This document shows positions 51,866 to 60,811 of a DNA stretch of 64,000 bases, piece after piece. The position numbers were made by a program, and so were the translations under genes. The stretch's first letter is position 1. Each line of letters opens with the position of its first letter. The DNA is from Levyella massiliensis (GTDB lineage: Bacteria > Bacillota > Clostridia > Tissierellales > Peptoniphilaceae). The notes below the pieces were generated by a model. That model was not told where the DNA came from, made no database searches, and worked only from the letters and a program-made list of their open reading frames with translations. The DNA is taken from the NCBI RefSeq assembly GCF_000308275.2, contig NZ_HG529491.1:121477-185476 (forward strand). Reading direction: 5' to 3'.

Positions 51866-53509
51866 ATGAAAAAGTATACTTTAGATGTTCCTGCACCCCA
51901 TCATTTTTCTTATGTCGTTCGTGATCTTCCGGAAGTCACGCTGGAACAGCGTGAGCGCGCTTTAAAAGCTACACATTATAATGAATTTGCTTTCCCGTCG
52001 GGATTATTGAGCGTGGATATGCTTTCTGACTCCGGCACCACCGCTATGACCAATACACAGTGGGCTTCCCTTTTCCTTGGCGATGAAGCCTATGGTCGTA
52101 ATACCGGTTACTATGTTCTGCTGGATACCTTCCGCGATATCTTTGAACGCGGCGGCGAAAAGAACTGGAAGAAGATCCTGGATCTGGTCCGTACGGATTG
52201 CCGCGACGTGGAAAAAATGATGGATGAGGTCTATCTGCCCGAATACGAAGGCAACTTCTTCAACGGCGGTGCGGCACAAATGGAACGCCCGAATAGTTTC
52301 ATTATCCAACAGGGTCGTGCAGCAGAATCCGTCCTGATGGAAATCGTCCGCAACATCCTGGCACAGCGCCATCCGGGAAAGAAATTCACCATTCCTTCCA
52401 ACGGCCACTTTGATACGACCGAAGGCAATATCAAACAAATGGGTTCGATTCCGCGCAACCTCTATAACAAGAAATTACTATGGGAAGTGCCGGAAGGTGG
52501 CTCCTACGAGAAAAACCCGTTCAAGGGCAATATGGACATCGATAAACTGAAACAGTTGATCGAAGGCGTTGGTCCCGAAAATGTTCCGCTGATTTTCTGT
52601 TGCATTACCAATAACCCGGTTTGCGGTCAGCCGGTTTCCATGGCCAATCTCAAAGCCATCAACGAAGTGGCGCATTCCTATGAAATTCCGGTTGTGTTTG
52701 ATGCGGCACGTTGGGCGGAAAATGCCTACTTCATCAAGATGAATGAAGAAGGCTATGCGGATAAATCCATTGCTGAAATTGCCACGGAAATGTTTAAGTA
52801 CTGCGACGTCTTTGCCATGTCGGCAAAGAAAGACGGCCACTCCAACATGGGCGGTATGTTAGCATTCCGCGATAAAGGTCTCTTCTGGCAAAAATTCTGT
52901 GACTTTAACGAAGACGGTTCCGTCAAAACGGATGTCGGCGTTTTGCTGAAGGTCAAGCAGATTTCCTGCTACGGCAACGACTCGTACGGCGGCATGTCCG
53001 GTCATGACATCATGGCATTGGCTGTCGGTCTCTACGAGAGCTGCGATTTCCACTATATGCATGAGCGTGTACAACAAGTCGAATACCTGGCCAAGGGCTT
53101 CTATGATGCCGGTGTTAAAGGTGTTGTTCTTCCGGCCGGTGGTCATGCCGTATACATTAATATGGACACGTTCTTTGACGGCAAGCGCGATCATGAGTCC
53201 TTCGCCGGCGAAGGTTTCTCGCTGGAGCTCATTCGTCGCTATGGTATCCGCGTCGCAGAGCTTGGCGACTACTCTATGGAATATGATCTTAAGACACCGG
53301 AGCAACAGGCTGAGGTGGCAAACGTCGTGCGTTTTGCTATCGACCGCAGCCGCCTGACACAAGAGCATCTGGATTACGTCATTGCCGCGGTAAAACAACT
53401 CTACGAAGATCGCGAAAGTATCCCGAATATGCGCATCACCTGGGGACACAATCTGCCGATGCGTCACTTCCATGCCTTCCTTGAGCCGTATCCGAACGAA
53501 GAAAAATAA
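51866..53509 (+). CDS. tnaA: Tryptophanase-like beta-eliminating lyase, long form
   Basis: This PLP lyase is predicted to split L-tryptophan into indole, pyruvate and ammonia. The product is 547 residues against about 470 for Escherichia coli TnaA, with extra sequence in the N-terminal third (around NWKKILDLVRTDCRDVEKMM). The PLP-lysine motif is FAMSAKKDGHSNMGGML. The C-terminal PMRHFHAFL resembles the RHF of tryptophanase rather than the RFF of tyrosine phenol-lyase, so tryptophanase is preferred, supported by the TnaT-like transporter 11 bp downstream. TTGGAGG precedes the ATG at 51866; an in-frame ATG at 51812 lacks a ribosome site. Confidence 0.82.
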   Translation: MKKYTLDVPAPHHFSYVVRDLPEVTLEQRERALKATHYNEFAFPSGLLSVDMLSDSGTTAMTNTQWASLFLGDEAYGRNTGYYVLLDTFRDIFERGGEKNWKKILDLVRTDCRDVEKMMDEVYLPEYEGNFFNGGAAQMERPNSFIIQQGRAAESVLMEIVRNILAQRHPGKKFTIPSNGHFDTTEGNIKQMGSIPRNLYNKKLLWEVPEGGSYEKNPFKGNMDIDKLKQLIEGVGPENVPLIFCCITNNPVCGQPVSMANLKAINEVAHSYEIPVVFDAARWAENAYFIKMNEEGYADKSIAEIATEMFKYCDVFAMSAKKDGHSNMGGMLAFRDKGLFWQKFCDFNEDGSVKTDVGVLLKVKQISCYGNDSYGGMSGHDIMALAVGLYESCDFHYMHERVQQVEYLAKGFYDAGVKGVVLPAGGHAVYINMDTFFDGKRDHESFAGEGFSLELIRRYGIRVAELGDYSMEYDLKTPEQQAEVANVVRFAIDRSRLTQEHLDYVIAAVKQLYEDRESIPNMRITWGHNLPMRHFHAFLEPYPNEEK

Positions 53510-53520
53510 AGAGGTGTCTT

Positions 53521-54948
53521 ATGACTAGCCCAAGTTCCACAACAAATGCTGCTCCAGTGGAAAAGCGTGACGGATTTGCCTCTCGCTGGGGGTTTATTCT
53601 TGCCTGCATCGGTTCCGCCGTGGGCATGGGAAACATTTGGCGTTTCCCAATTTTGGTACAGAAATATGGTGGATTAACGTTCATTCTGCCCTATTTGCTC
53701 TTTGTGTTGCTCATTGGTTCCACGGGCATCATTGAAGAATTTGCACTCGGCCGCATGGCCGAAGCCGGCCCGGTGGGTGCCTTCGGCATGGCCACCAAAG
53801 AACGTACCGGCAGCCGCCGTCTCGGTGAAGTATTCGGCGCCATCCCTATCGTTGGCGCCCTGATGCTTGCCATCGGCTATACCGTCGTCATGAGCTGGAT
53901 TTTCAAGTATTGCTGGATGGGCATTAACGGAGAACTCTATGCGCTGGGAACGGAAATGTCGGCGATCGGCGGTTCCTTCGGGTCCATTGCTCCCGAAGCG
54001 GGAACCTTCGGAGAAGCTATTCATATGATGCTCTCCGGCGGTATCTTCGGCGTCGGAAACGGCGTCTGGTTGTTAATCGGTCTCTTCGTATCGCTTGCGA
54101 TTATGAGCATGGGTGTTTCCGGCGGCATTGAAAAAGCCAACAAGATCATGATGCCGTTGCTTTTCGTCCTCTTTGTAGGCCTTGCGATCTATATTGGAAC
54201 CCTTTCCGGTGCTGGTGAAGGCTACAAGTTCATCTTCACCATAAATCCGGCAGGTCTTGCTGATCCTAAAGTATGGATTTTTGCCTTCGGACAAGCGTTC
54301 TTCTCGCTATCCGTTGCCGGCAACGGTTCCGTCATTTACGGTTCCTACCTGTCCAAGAAAGAATCCATTCCTTCTTCGGCATTTAATGTCGCGCTCTTTG
54401 ACACCATCGCCGCCCACCTCGCCGCTTTCGTCATCATTCCGGCCATGGCGGTCATGCTCGGATCAGAAATCAATAACGTTAAGGGCGGACCGGGACTGAT
54501 GTTCATTTATCTTGTGAACGTCTTTAACGGCATGCCCGGCGGCCGCATCGTCGGCATGATCTTCTTCATCTGCGTGCTGTTTGCAGGTGTCACATCACAG
54601 ATCAATCTCTACGAAGCGCCTGTCGCCTTCCTGCAGGAAAAGTTCAAGTTTAAACGCCTGCCGGCCGTTGCTACCATTGGTGTGCTTGGTGCGATTGTTG
54701 CCATCATGATTCAGCCATGGACGTCGCAGTGGATGGACATGGTTTCGATTTACCTCTGCCCGTTCGGCGCACTCTTAGCCGGCATCATGTTCTTCTGGGT
54801 GCTCAAAAAGGAAACGGCGCTTAAGGCGGTCAACGAAGGCAGCAAAAAGTCCATCGGCAGTTGGTTCTATCCGCTGGGCAAATACTTCTACTGCGCAGCC
54901 GCTTTAATCGCTCTCATCGCCGGAGCGATCTTGGGCGGTATTGGCTGA
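53521..54948 (+). CDS. tnaT: NSS-family sodium:amino acid symporter (TnaT-like)
   Basis: This 475-residue LeuT-fold transporter has about 11-12 membrane segments. The first segment shows the unwound substrate and sodium site ACIGSAVGMGNIWRFP, as in LeuT and the tryptophan transporter TnaT. AAGAGGTGTCTT precedes the ATG, 11 bp after tnaA, so the two genes form an operon ended by the hairpin at 55034-55064. The pairing makes tryptophan the likely substrate; NSS members also carry other hydrophobic amino acids. Confidence 0.88.
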   Translation: MTSPSSTTNAAPVEKRDGFASRWGFILACIGSAVGMGNIWRFPILVQKYGGLTFILPYLLFVLLIGSTGIIEEFALGRMAEAGPVGAFGMATKERTGSRRLGEVFGAIPIVGALMLAIGYTVVMSWIFKYCWMGINGELYALGTEMSAIGGSFGSIAPEAGTFGEAIHMMLSGGIFGVGNGVWLLIGLFVSLAIMSMGVSGGIEKANKIMMPLLFVLFVGLAIYIGTLSGAGEGYKFIFTINPAGLADPKVWIFAFGQAFFSLSVAGNGSVIYGSYLSKKESIPSSAFNVALFDTIAAHLAAFVIIPAMAVMLGSEINNVKGGPGLMFIYLVNVFNGMPGGRIVGMIFFICVLFAGVTSQINLYEAPVAFLQEKFKFKRLPAVATIGVLGAIVAIMIQPWTSQWMDMVSIYLCPFGALLAGIMFFWVLKKETALKAVNEGSKKSIGSWFYPLGKYFYCAAALIALIAGAILGGIG

Positions 54949-54956
54949 TACCAAAT

Positions 54957-55005
54957 GGAGCCAGAAGCTCCTATCTATTGACGTCAAATGGCCGCTGAAG
55001 GCCAT
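54957..55005 (+). repeat. Two small hairpins after tnaT
   Basis: GGAGC-CAGAA-GCTCC (54957-54971) and ATGGCC-GCTGAA-GGCCAT (54988-55005) stand in tandem, with the near-repeats TTGACGTCAA and TTGACGTCGA around the second. Together with the terminator that follows they give three stems at the 3' end of the operon, possibly stabilising the mRNA. Confidence 0.5.
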
Positions 55006-55033
55006 GTCGGTTGACGTCGATCGATGCATCTTA

Positions 55034-55064
55034 AAAGGCGCCGATCCATTGGATCGGCGCCTTT
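55034..55064 (+). terminator. Bidirectional terminator between tnaT and hpf
   Basis: A perfect 14-bp stem (AAAGGCGCCGATCC and its complement, 3-nt loop) with T-rich ends on both strands serves the converging tnaT and hpf transcripts. Confidence 0.85.
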
Positions 55065-55088
55065 CTTCTGTCTTTCGAATAGAGCGCT

Positions 55089-55631
55089 TTATTTATTAGG
55101 AATCAATAGTCCGTAGTTGCCAGCTTTTCGTTTATATACGCAACAAATGGTGTCGCGATCCATATCCAAATAGAGGAAGAAATCATGGCCCAACAGTTCC
55201 ATCTGATCCACCGCTTCTTCCACGGTCATCGCACCCACATCCACTTGTTTCACACGGGCGATATCCGCTTCTTCCGGAGCCGCTTCTTCCGGAGAAGGCT
55301 CCTCTACCGCCGCAAAACGAATGGATTCTTCTACGTAGCGACGACGCTCCAGTTTCGTCTTAAACTTGCGGATTTGGGACAGTAGGCCATCAATGCACTG
55401 ATCCACCGCATCCAAGAGTTCACCTGTCACCTGATCGGCACGTAAAATCGTGGCGGAACCGGGGATGGGGATAGTGATTTCACTCCGCATACCGGATTTT
55501 TCTTGAGAAATGGTGACTCTGGCTTCTACATCTTCGCGGAAATACTTGTCCAGTCTCCGGACCTTCTTATCGATCTCTTGTTTCGTATTGTCCCGCAGGT
55601 TAATGTTTTTTCCGTAGTACGTGATTTTCAT
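55089..55631 (-). CDS. hpf: Ribosome hibernation promoting factor, long form
   Basis: This 180-residue protein dimerises 70S ribosomes into inactive 100S particles in resting cells. The N-terminal S30AE domain (MKITYYGKNINLRDNTKQEI to about residue 100) is joined by an acidic linker (EEPSPEEAAPEEAD) to the C-terminal dimerisation domain (MTVEEAVDQMELLGHDFFLY). The long form is usual in Gram-positives. AAAGGGGGAGTCT precedes the ATG. Confidence 0.95.
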   Translation of the reverse strand: MKITYYGKNINLRDNTKQEIDKKVRRLDKYFREDVEARVTISQEKSGMRSEITIPIPGSATILRADQVTGELLDAVDQCIDGLLSQIRKFKTKLERRRYVEESIRFAAVEEPSPEEAAPEEADIARVKQVDVGAMTVEEAVDQMELLGHDFFLYLDMDRDTICCVYKRKAGNYGLLIPNK

Positions 55632-56139
55632 AGACTCCCCCTTTCCTCTTACTTCGTCTTTACCCCATTTTCATGAAAACGTTCGAGGGAGGAGAAAAAA
55701 ATAAAATGGCATCTTGTGCAGGCTTTTTTTTGACTGAAAAAAGTTTTTTGAATAAGTGAATAAATGAAAACGCATGACTCCCACTTTGCAACGCTTGAAT
55801 AAATATCGTGTCATTCCTCATTCACTATGCAGAAGGTTGAAAAGAGAGGACATGTGGATAAGTCCGATTTATTGCGGTGTAAATCTCTGTCATCCCCCGT
55901 TATACGGTCTTTTTATTAACAAGTTATCCACATTTCTGTGGATAAAGGAAAATTTTTGTCTCTCTTGACATTCGTCCCCCATTCAGCATGAGGGAATAAT
56001 CGATGAGAAAGCACTCAATAAAAGAGCATGATTATTGATTTTCTAGTGGTAGTGAGACGAGTTCGCTCAAAATATAGTCCATGAAAAAAAGACACTTTTT
56101 AATGTTCTTGTTAAAATTGCATGAAAATAAATGGAGATA
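55632..56139. other. Intergenic region with DnaA boxes between hpf and the opp operon
   Basis: More than 500 bp, AT-rich, without a supportable gene. It holds the upstream region of hpf, three DnaA boxes (55853-55945), and then a stretch of A/T-rich sequence up to the oppF terminator. Confidence 0.6.
55853..55945. promoter_or_regulatory. Cluster of three perfect DnaA boxes
   Basis: The consensus 9-mer occurs as TGTGGATAA at 55853-55861 and 55937-55945 and as TTATCCACA at 55924-55932. The last two form a head-to-head pair 4 bp apart. DnaA could bind here as a transcription or replication regulator. No dnaA, dnaN or rpmH gene is near. Confidence 0.65.
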
Positions 56140-56178
56140 AAAAAACGCCTCGCGAGTACTCTTGGCGAGGCGTTTTTT
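56140..56178 (-). terminator. Rho-independent terminator of the opp operon
   Basis: A 14-bp stem (AAAAAACGCCTCGC with its complement, 11-nt loop) followed by T residues on the minus strand lies 35 bp past the oppF stop. Confidence 0.9.
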
Positions 56179-56213
56179 CTTACTATAGGATACTGTGCCG
56201 ACTTTTCGCCGGT

Positions 56214-57215
56214 TTAGCGATTCTGGCGTTTTTCGTAGGATACGATATATTCCGCCTTCTCACGATCGTTCATGAAGACGAAATGACCAGGCACGAGCTC
56301 ACGCAGCTTCGGTTTTTCACCGGAGAAGTCGCGCTTGGATTCATCGTAGACGATCAGCTTCTTTTCTTTCTCAATAAGCGGATCCGGAATCGGTACGGAC
56401 TGCAGCAAGGAACGTGTATAGGGATGCATCGGATGGGCAAAGAGCTCTTCCGTTTCTGCGATCTCTACAATACGTCCGTTATGGATAACCGCAATACGAT
56501 CCGAGAAATAACGCACCACCGAAAGGTCATGTGCGATGAAGAGATAGGTGATCCCCTCCGTATCACGGAATTTGTTCATCAGATTCAACACCTGCGCACG
56601 AATCGACACGTCCAACGCCGAAATCGGCTCATCAGCAATGATGAAGTCCGGACTCATGACGATGGAGCGAGAGATGCCGATACGTTGACGCTGTCCACCA
56701 GAGAACTCATGCGGATAACGGGATTTATGTTCCGGTAACAGGCCCACGGAAGAAAGGGCCCCATCTACCTTATTGGAACGATCCTGGCGATCTTTAAACA
56801 AATGATAGTTATCAATGCCTTCGGCAACGATATGGTCGACCGTAGCACGTTCATTCAGCGATGCAGCCGGATCCTGATAAATCATTTGGATCTCACGAAC
56901 GAGCTGATGTTCTTCCTGCCGCGACATCTTGCCGTTGATCAACTTACCTTTGAAATAGACTTCGCCGGCAGAGGTCGGATGTAAACGGATAATGGCGCGG
57001 CCAATGGTGGTCTTGCCGGAACCCGATTCGCCAACCAAAGCAAATTTTTCGCCTCGGTAGATTTGGAAATTCACGTCCTTGACTGCACGAAATTTCTTTC
57101 CGTTATTGCGGAACGTCACCTCCAGGCCGCGAACATCCAGCAACACTTCGCGCTCGCCATCCTTTTGCGGAGTCTGCGGCGCCTGCGCCGTCTGCGCATC
57201 AATAGTTTTCGTCAC
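56214..57215 (-). CDS. oppF: Oligopeptide ABC transporter ATPase OppF/AmiF
   Basis: This 333-residue nucleotide-binding subunit powers peptide import with OppD. It has Walker [16 protein letters not shown], signature [12 protein letters not shown] and Walker [13 protein letters not shown], and the C-terminal extension of the OppF type. It starts at GTG (57215) behind AAAGGAGG, overlapping oppD by 17 bp. It is the last gene of the operon, before a strong terminator. Confidence 0.93.
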   Translation of the reverse strand: MTKTIDAQTAQAPQTPQKDGEREVLLDVRGLEVTFRNNGKKFRAVKDVNFQIYRGEKFALVGESGSGKTTIGRAIIRLHPTSAGEVYFKGKLINGKMSRQEEHQLVREIQMIYQDPAASLNERATVDHIVAEGIDNYHLFKDRQDRSNKVDGALSSVGLLPEHKSRYPHEFSGGQRQRIGISRSIVMSPDFIIADEPISALDVSIRAQVLNLMNKFRDTEGITYLFIAHDLSVVRYFSDRIAVIHNGRIVEIAETEELFAHPMHPYTRSLLQSVPIPDPLIEKEKKLIVYDESKRDFSGEKPKLRELVPGHFVFMNDREKAEYIVSYEKRQNR

Positions 57216-58272
57216 TGTAGTCGCCTCCTTTCGATGTTAATTTCACCATACGATCATGCAGGTCTTGGATAATAACCGGTTTTTCCACTGCAGGAGCTTG
57301 CGGATGTTCCAACCAGGTCTTGACAAAATGCGTGTCCGATACTTGGAACATGGGCGGCTCTAATTCAAAGTCTATCTTCATCGCATAACGGTTACGAGGT
57401 GCAAAGGCATCCCCTTTAATCGTCTCAAAGAGCGACGGCGGTGTGCCGGGAATCGCAAAGAGGTCTTCTTCCCCGGTAGCCAGCTGCGGTAAGGAGGACA
57501 GCAAGCCCCAGGTATACGGATGACGCGGATCAAAGAAGACTTCTTCCGCCGTACCATGTTCAATAATTTGGCCGGCATACATGACGGCTACCTTATCAGC
57601 CACCTTGGCCACCACGCCCAAATCGTGCGTAATATAGATCGTGGTAAATTGATATTCTACTGCCAATTCTTTGATCAATTCAATGATCTGTGCTTGAATC
57701 GTCACGTCCAAAGCCGTGGTCGGCTCATCGCAAATCAGAATCTTCGGACGGCAGGCCAACGCAATCGCAATAACAATACGCTGCCGCATACCACCGGAAT
57801 ACATGAACGGATATTCATTGTAACGTTGCTCCGGATTACGAATACCGACACGACCCATCAAATCAATGGCCAATTCCTTGGCTTCTTTTTTGGTCTTTCC
57901 CTGGTGTTTCACAATGACCTCAGAAATCTGATAGCCGATGGTACGCACCGGGTCCAAAGACGTCATCGGATCCTGGAAAATCGTCGCTATCTTTTTCCCG
58001 CGAATCTTTTCCCATTCCTTATCCGACTTTAATTCCATCAAATTCTTGCCTTCGAACCAAATCTCACCATTGGACACACGTCCGTTGGATTCCAACATGC
58101 CCGTGAAGGTTTTGGTGAAGACGGATTTGCCCGAACCGGACTCGCCGACGATGGCCAGCACCTTGCCCTCTTCAATATCCAACGAGATATCGCGAATGGC
58201 TGTCAGCTCTCGGTCGCGAACCTTAAATTTAACCTGCAGGTCCTTAATGGACAGGATGATATTTTTATCCAT
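57199..58272 (-). CDS. oppD: Oligopeptide ABC transporter ATPase OppD/AmiE
   Basis: This 357-residue ATPase subunit has Walker [15 protein letters not shown], signature [12 protein letters not shown] and Walker [13 protein letters not shown], followed by the oligopeptide-transporter C-terminal region ([14 protein letters not shown]). TAGGAGGGATG precedes the ATG. It pairs with OppF as a heterodimer under the permeases OppB and OppC. Confidence 0.94.
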   Translation of the reverse strand: MDKNIILSIKDLQVKFKVRDRELTAIRDISLDIEEGKVLAIVGESGSGKSVFTKTFTGMLESNGRVSNGEIWFEGKNLMELKSDKEWEKIRGKKIATIFQDPMTSLDPVRTIGYQISEVIVKHQGKTKKEAKELAIDLMGRVGIRNPEQRYNEYPFMYSGGMRQRIVIAIALACRPKILICDEPTTALDVTIQAQIIELIKELAVEYQFTTIYITHDLGVVAKVADKVAVMYAGQIIEHGTAEEVFFDPRHPYTWGLLSSLPQLATGEEDLFAIPGTPPSLFETIKGDAFAPRNRYAMKIDFELEPPMFQVSDTHFVKTWLEHPQAPAVEKPVIIQDLHDRMVKLTSKGGDYSDENY

Positions 58273-58284
58273 TTTTCATCCCTC

Positions 58285-59253
58285 CTAAAGCATGTGGTTC
58301 CGCGGGTCACTGGCATCTGCCAGCGTCTGCCCGACGATGTAGAGTGAGATGGAGATCAACGCTGTGATCGCCAGCGGAATGATGAACAGATACGGCGCTG
58401 ACGTCATGAACATCGCATTTTTCTGCACGATACGGCCCAAGGACGGAATGGCTTCCGACAAACCAACTTGTAAGAAGCTCAGGAACACTTCCGTTGAAAT
58501 AAACATCGGCACGTATCGGGAGAGCATCGTCATCAAAACAGAGACCAAGTACGGCAAAATATTGTTTTTGATAATCTTTGGCGTGCTCGTGCCCAAGGTC
58601 TGCGAAGCCAAGTTGTATTCGCGGTCACGAATAATCATAACCTGAACGCGAATAAAATAGGCTACCGCAATCCATTCGGTACAACTCATCGCAAAGATTA
58701 GTTGCCAAATACCGGAGCCGAACGCAAACGCCAACACCATGACCACGAGGGTGAACGGAATGTTGGCAATCACGTTGTAGACCTCAATCATGATCACGTC
58801 GAGCTTCTTGGAGAAGCCCCAGAACATACCGACCACAACACCGATGGACATGACAATGGCCGTCGATACGAACGCAATGAACAAGCTCGTACGAGCACCG
58901 GCCCAAACTTCGTCAAACAGGTTACGGCCGACGTCGTCCGTGCCGAATGGGTACTGCAGCGACGGCGGTTGGAACCATGCCTCACGGTTATTGATATTTT
59001 GTGTATCCATACTGTCGAAGCCGGAAATCATCGGATGAATGATAGAGAACAGGAACACCGTTATCATGACTATCATCATGGCAACTGCGACTTTCGAGGA
59101 AAAGAACTTACGAAACACACTCTTCCAGTAGGAGTATTCCGGCGCCACAATGTGCTCAGAAGCTGTTTCGCTAACAGCATGCGGCTCGAACGCATCTGCC
59201 GGTAACTCCGGGATGGTTTCGTTGGTCATGGCTACTTTCTTTTGTTCTTCCAT
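58285..59253 (-). CDS. oppC: Oligopeptide ABC transporter permease OppC/AmiD
   Basis: This 322-residue permease has an N-terminal cytosolic stretch of about 55 residues, six membrane segments and the permease loop NLASQTLGTSTPKIIKNNILP that contacts the ATPase. Its start overlaps the oppB stop by one base (TAATG), with GGAGG upstream, indicating coupled translation. Confidence 0.93.
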   Translation of the reverse strand: MEEQKKVAMTNETIPELPADAFEPHAVSETASEHIVAPEYSYWKSVFRKFFSSKVAVAMMIVMITVFLFSIIHPMISGFDSMDTQNINNREAWFQPPSLQYPFGTDDVGRNLFDEVWAGARTSLFIAFVSTAIVMSIGVVVGMFWGFSKKLDVIMIEVYNVIANIPFTLVVMVLAFAFGSGIWQLIFAMSCTEWIAVAYFIRVQVMIIRDREYNLASQTLGTSTPKIIKNNILPYLVSVLMTMLSRYVPMFISTEVFLSFLQVGLSEAIPSLGRIVQKNAMFMTSAPYLFIIPLAITALISISLYIVGQTLADASDPRNHML

Positions 59254-60743
59254 TAGCGGCCTCCTTCCTTCTTTTCCTGAAGGGAGATGCGCGGGTCGAC
59301 CACAGTCATCAACAAGTCACCGATAAAGACCGCCGCAATGGACAAAGCGGTGAAGATGAACGTCAGTGTAATGACCATATTGTTATTCCCTGCCTTAATG
59401 GCATCCGGCAGCATTTTGCCCATGCCGGGGATGGAGAAGACAGATTCGGTTAAGACCGCGCCGGAAATTGCCAGAATAACGGAAGAAGGAATACCGTTGA
59501 CCACAGGAATGATCGCATTCTTCAAAATATGACGGCGAGAAATTTCCGAACCCGAAAGGCCTTTTGCCTTAGCGAACTTAACATAGTCCGCTGTAGATTG
59601 GTCCACCATATAACGGCGTACCCACATCATCAGTGAAGGCGTACTCAAGAGTCCCAAAATCACCATGGGCAAGATATAGGAGCGCGGATCGTTGAAGCCC
59701 AAATGCGGGAACAGATCCGGAAGGCCTAAAGCAACGCCAATGTATTTTAGGAAGAAGATGAACGCCAAAGAAGGTAACGAAATCAATAAGTTGATATAAC
59801 CGATACCGACTTTATCAACAATACCGCCCGGTTTACGTGCCATGGCTACTGCAATCGGCAGAGAGACAGCATACGTAATAAGGAGTGCGAAGATGCCGAA
59901 GAAATACGACATTCCAACCATGGACATGGAGGTGTACATCAGCGTACCATCCGCATAATGATCGTTGAAGCGTTTCTGATCCATCACATCCAAATTGTAT
60001 TTATACTTCAAAGAGTGCTGGTCGATAGGCGACTTAAGCGTAACCCCTGTCGGGAAGGTCTGTTTAATTTTCTTCTGATCGCCCTGTCCCTTCGTAATCA
60101 CATCAAGTGTCATAACGCCCTTGTGCGTCGGGAAAGACTCTCCAAAGTTCAACGTCAGGAAGTTCTGATGAATGAACGGGAAGTTGCCATCAAAATAGAT
60201 CATATATTTATGCAATGTACCGGAGCCGACAAGCGCCGGAACGCCAAACGGATCGCGTTCGATACGATACCCACGTTCCAGATTCGGATTGTTGGGATCT
60301 TGGATATAGTTCTTGTGATCCAACACAAAAAGGCGACGGAAGAAATTGCCGATCAATTCAAAAGAATTGTAATAACGATAGGCAATCATTTCTCCTTGCA
60401 GAGCATCGTGCGCCTTCAATTCTTCGACGGTATAGCCCTTGCTCTTCCAGCCTTCGATAATCTTCTGTTTCGCCGGACTTTCTGCTATGTCCTTGGTTGC
60501 TTCTTCCTTCGTCAGTCCATTGAAAATCTTGTTGTTGGGAACAAATTGTAAATATCCCAAGGATTCCAGCTGCCCGTAATAGTAGACCGTCTTCGGATTG
60601 CCTTGCATTTTCTGATAGCCCGTGTCCTGAAGGAAGGAACGCGTTTTCGGCACCAGCTGATAGACGATCAATACGACAATGCTGACAACAACAAGAACGG
60701 AGATGACGGACTTGATCAGGCGTTTGATGATGTATTTAGCCAT
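59253..60743 (-). CDS. oppB: Oligopeptide ABC transporter permease OppB/AmiC, with large outside insert
   Basis: This 496-residue permease is about 180 residues longer than enterobacterial OppB. The first membrane segment (residues 10-32) is followed by an extracytoplasmic insert of about 230 residues, then five more segments and the EAA loop ADYVKFAKAKGLSGSEISRRH. This layout matches streptococcal AmiC. The insert may contact the binding lipoprotein. A transcription attenuator (60766-60793) separates it from oppA. Confidence 0.92.
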   Translation of the reverse strand: MAKYIIKRLIKSVISVLVVVSIVVLIVYQLVPKTRSFLQDTGYQKMQGNPKTVYYYGQLESLGYLQFVPNNKIFNGLTKEEATKDIAESPAKQKIIEGWKSKGYTVEELKAHDALQGEMIAYRYYNSFELIGNFFRRLFVLDHKNYIQDPNNPNLERGYRIERDPFGVPALVGSGTLHKYMIYFDGNFPFIHQNFLTLNFGESFPTHKGVMTLDVITKGQGDQKKIKQTFPTGVTLKSPIDQHSLKYKYNLDVMDQKRFNDHYADGTLMYTSMSMVGMSYFFGIFALLITYAVSLPIAVAMARKPGGIVDKVGIGYINLLISLPSLAFIFFLKYIGVALGLPDLFPHLGFNDPRSYILPMVILGLLSTPSLMMWVRRYMVDQSTADYVKFAKAKGLSGSEISRRHILKNAIIPVVNGIPSSVILAISGAVLTESVFSIPGMGKMLPDAIKAGNNNMVITLTFIFTALSIAAVFIGDLLMTVVDPRISLQEKKEGGR

Positions 60744-60765
60744 GAGTACTCCTTACCTATTGAAA

Positions 60766-60793
60766 AAAGGGGATGAGAATTCTCATCCCCTTT
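60766..60793 (-). terminator. Intra-operon attenuator between oppA and oppB
   Basis: A perfect palindrome (AAAGGGGATGAGAA and its complement, no loop) is followed by TTTTTT on the minus strand. It would end many transcripts after oppA, giving more binding protein than membrane parts. Confidence 0.85.
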
Positions 60794-60811
60794 CATCTCC
60801 TGCTGCTTTGC

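Noticed and set aside
51812-51866. Longer N-terminus for tnaA starting at the ATG at 51812
   Set aside because: It lacks a ribosome site and would include the GGAGG of the real start as coding sequence. Family similarity begins at MKKYTLDVPAP.
51739-51924. Leader peptide upstream of tnaA (begins MREGHALQQCQVLS, contains RPPPK)
   Set aside because: The frame has no clear ribosome site and no Trp codon and runs into tnaA out of frame. The proline run is suggestive of stalling but not enough to call a gene.
51866-53509. Tyrosine phenol-lyase
   Set aside because: The C-terminal RHF rather than RFF and the SAKKD motif favour tryptophanase, and a TnaT-like transporter follows. Not fully excluded.
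55632-56139. Chromosomal origin oriC
   Set aside because: There are three DnaA boxes and AT-rich DNA, but no dnaA, dnaN or rpmH nearby. Genes to the right (opp operon) would be head-on to replication from this point. Kept only as a DnaA box cluster.
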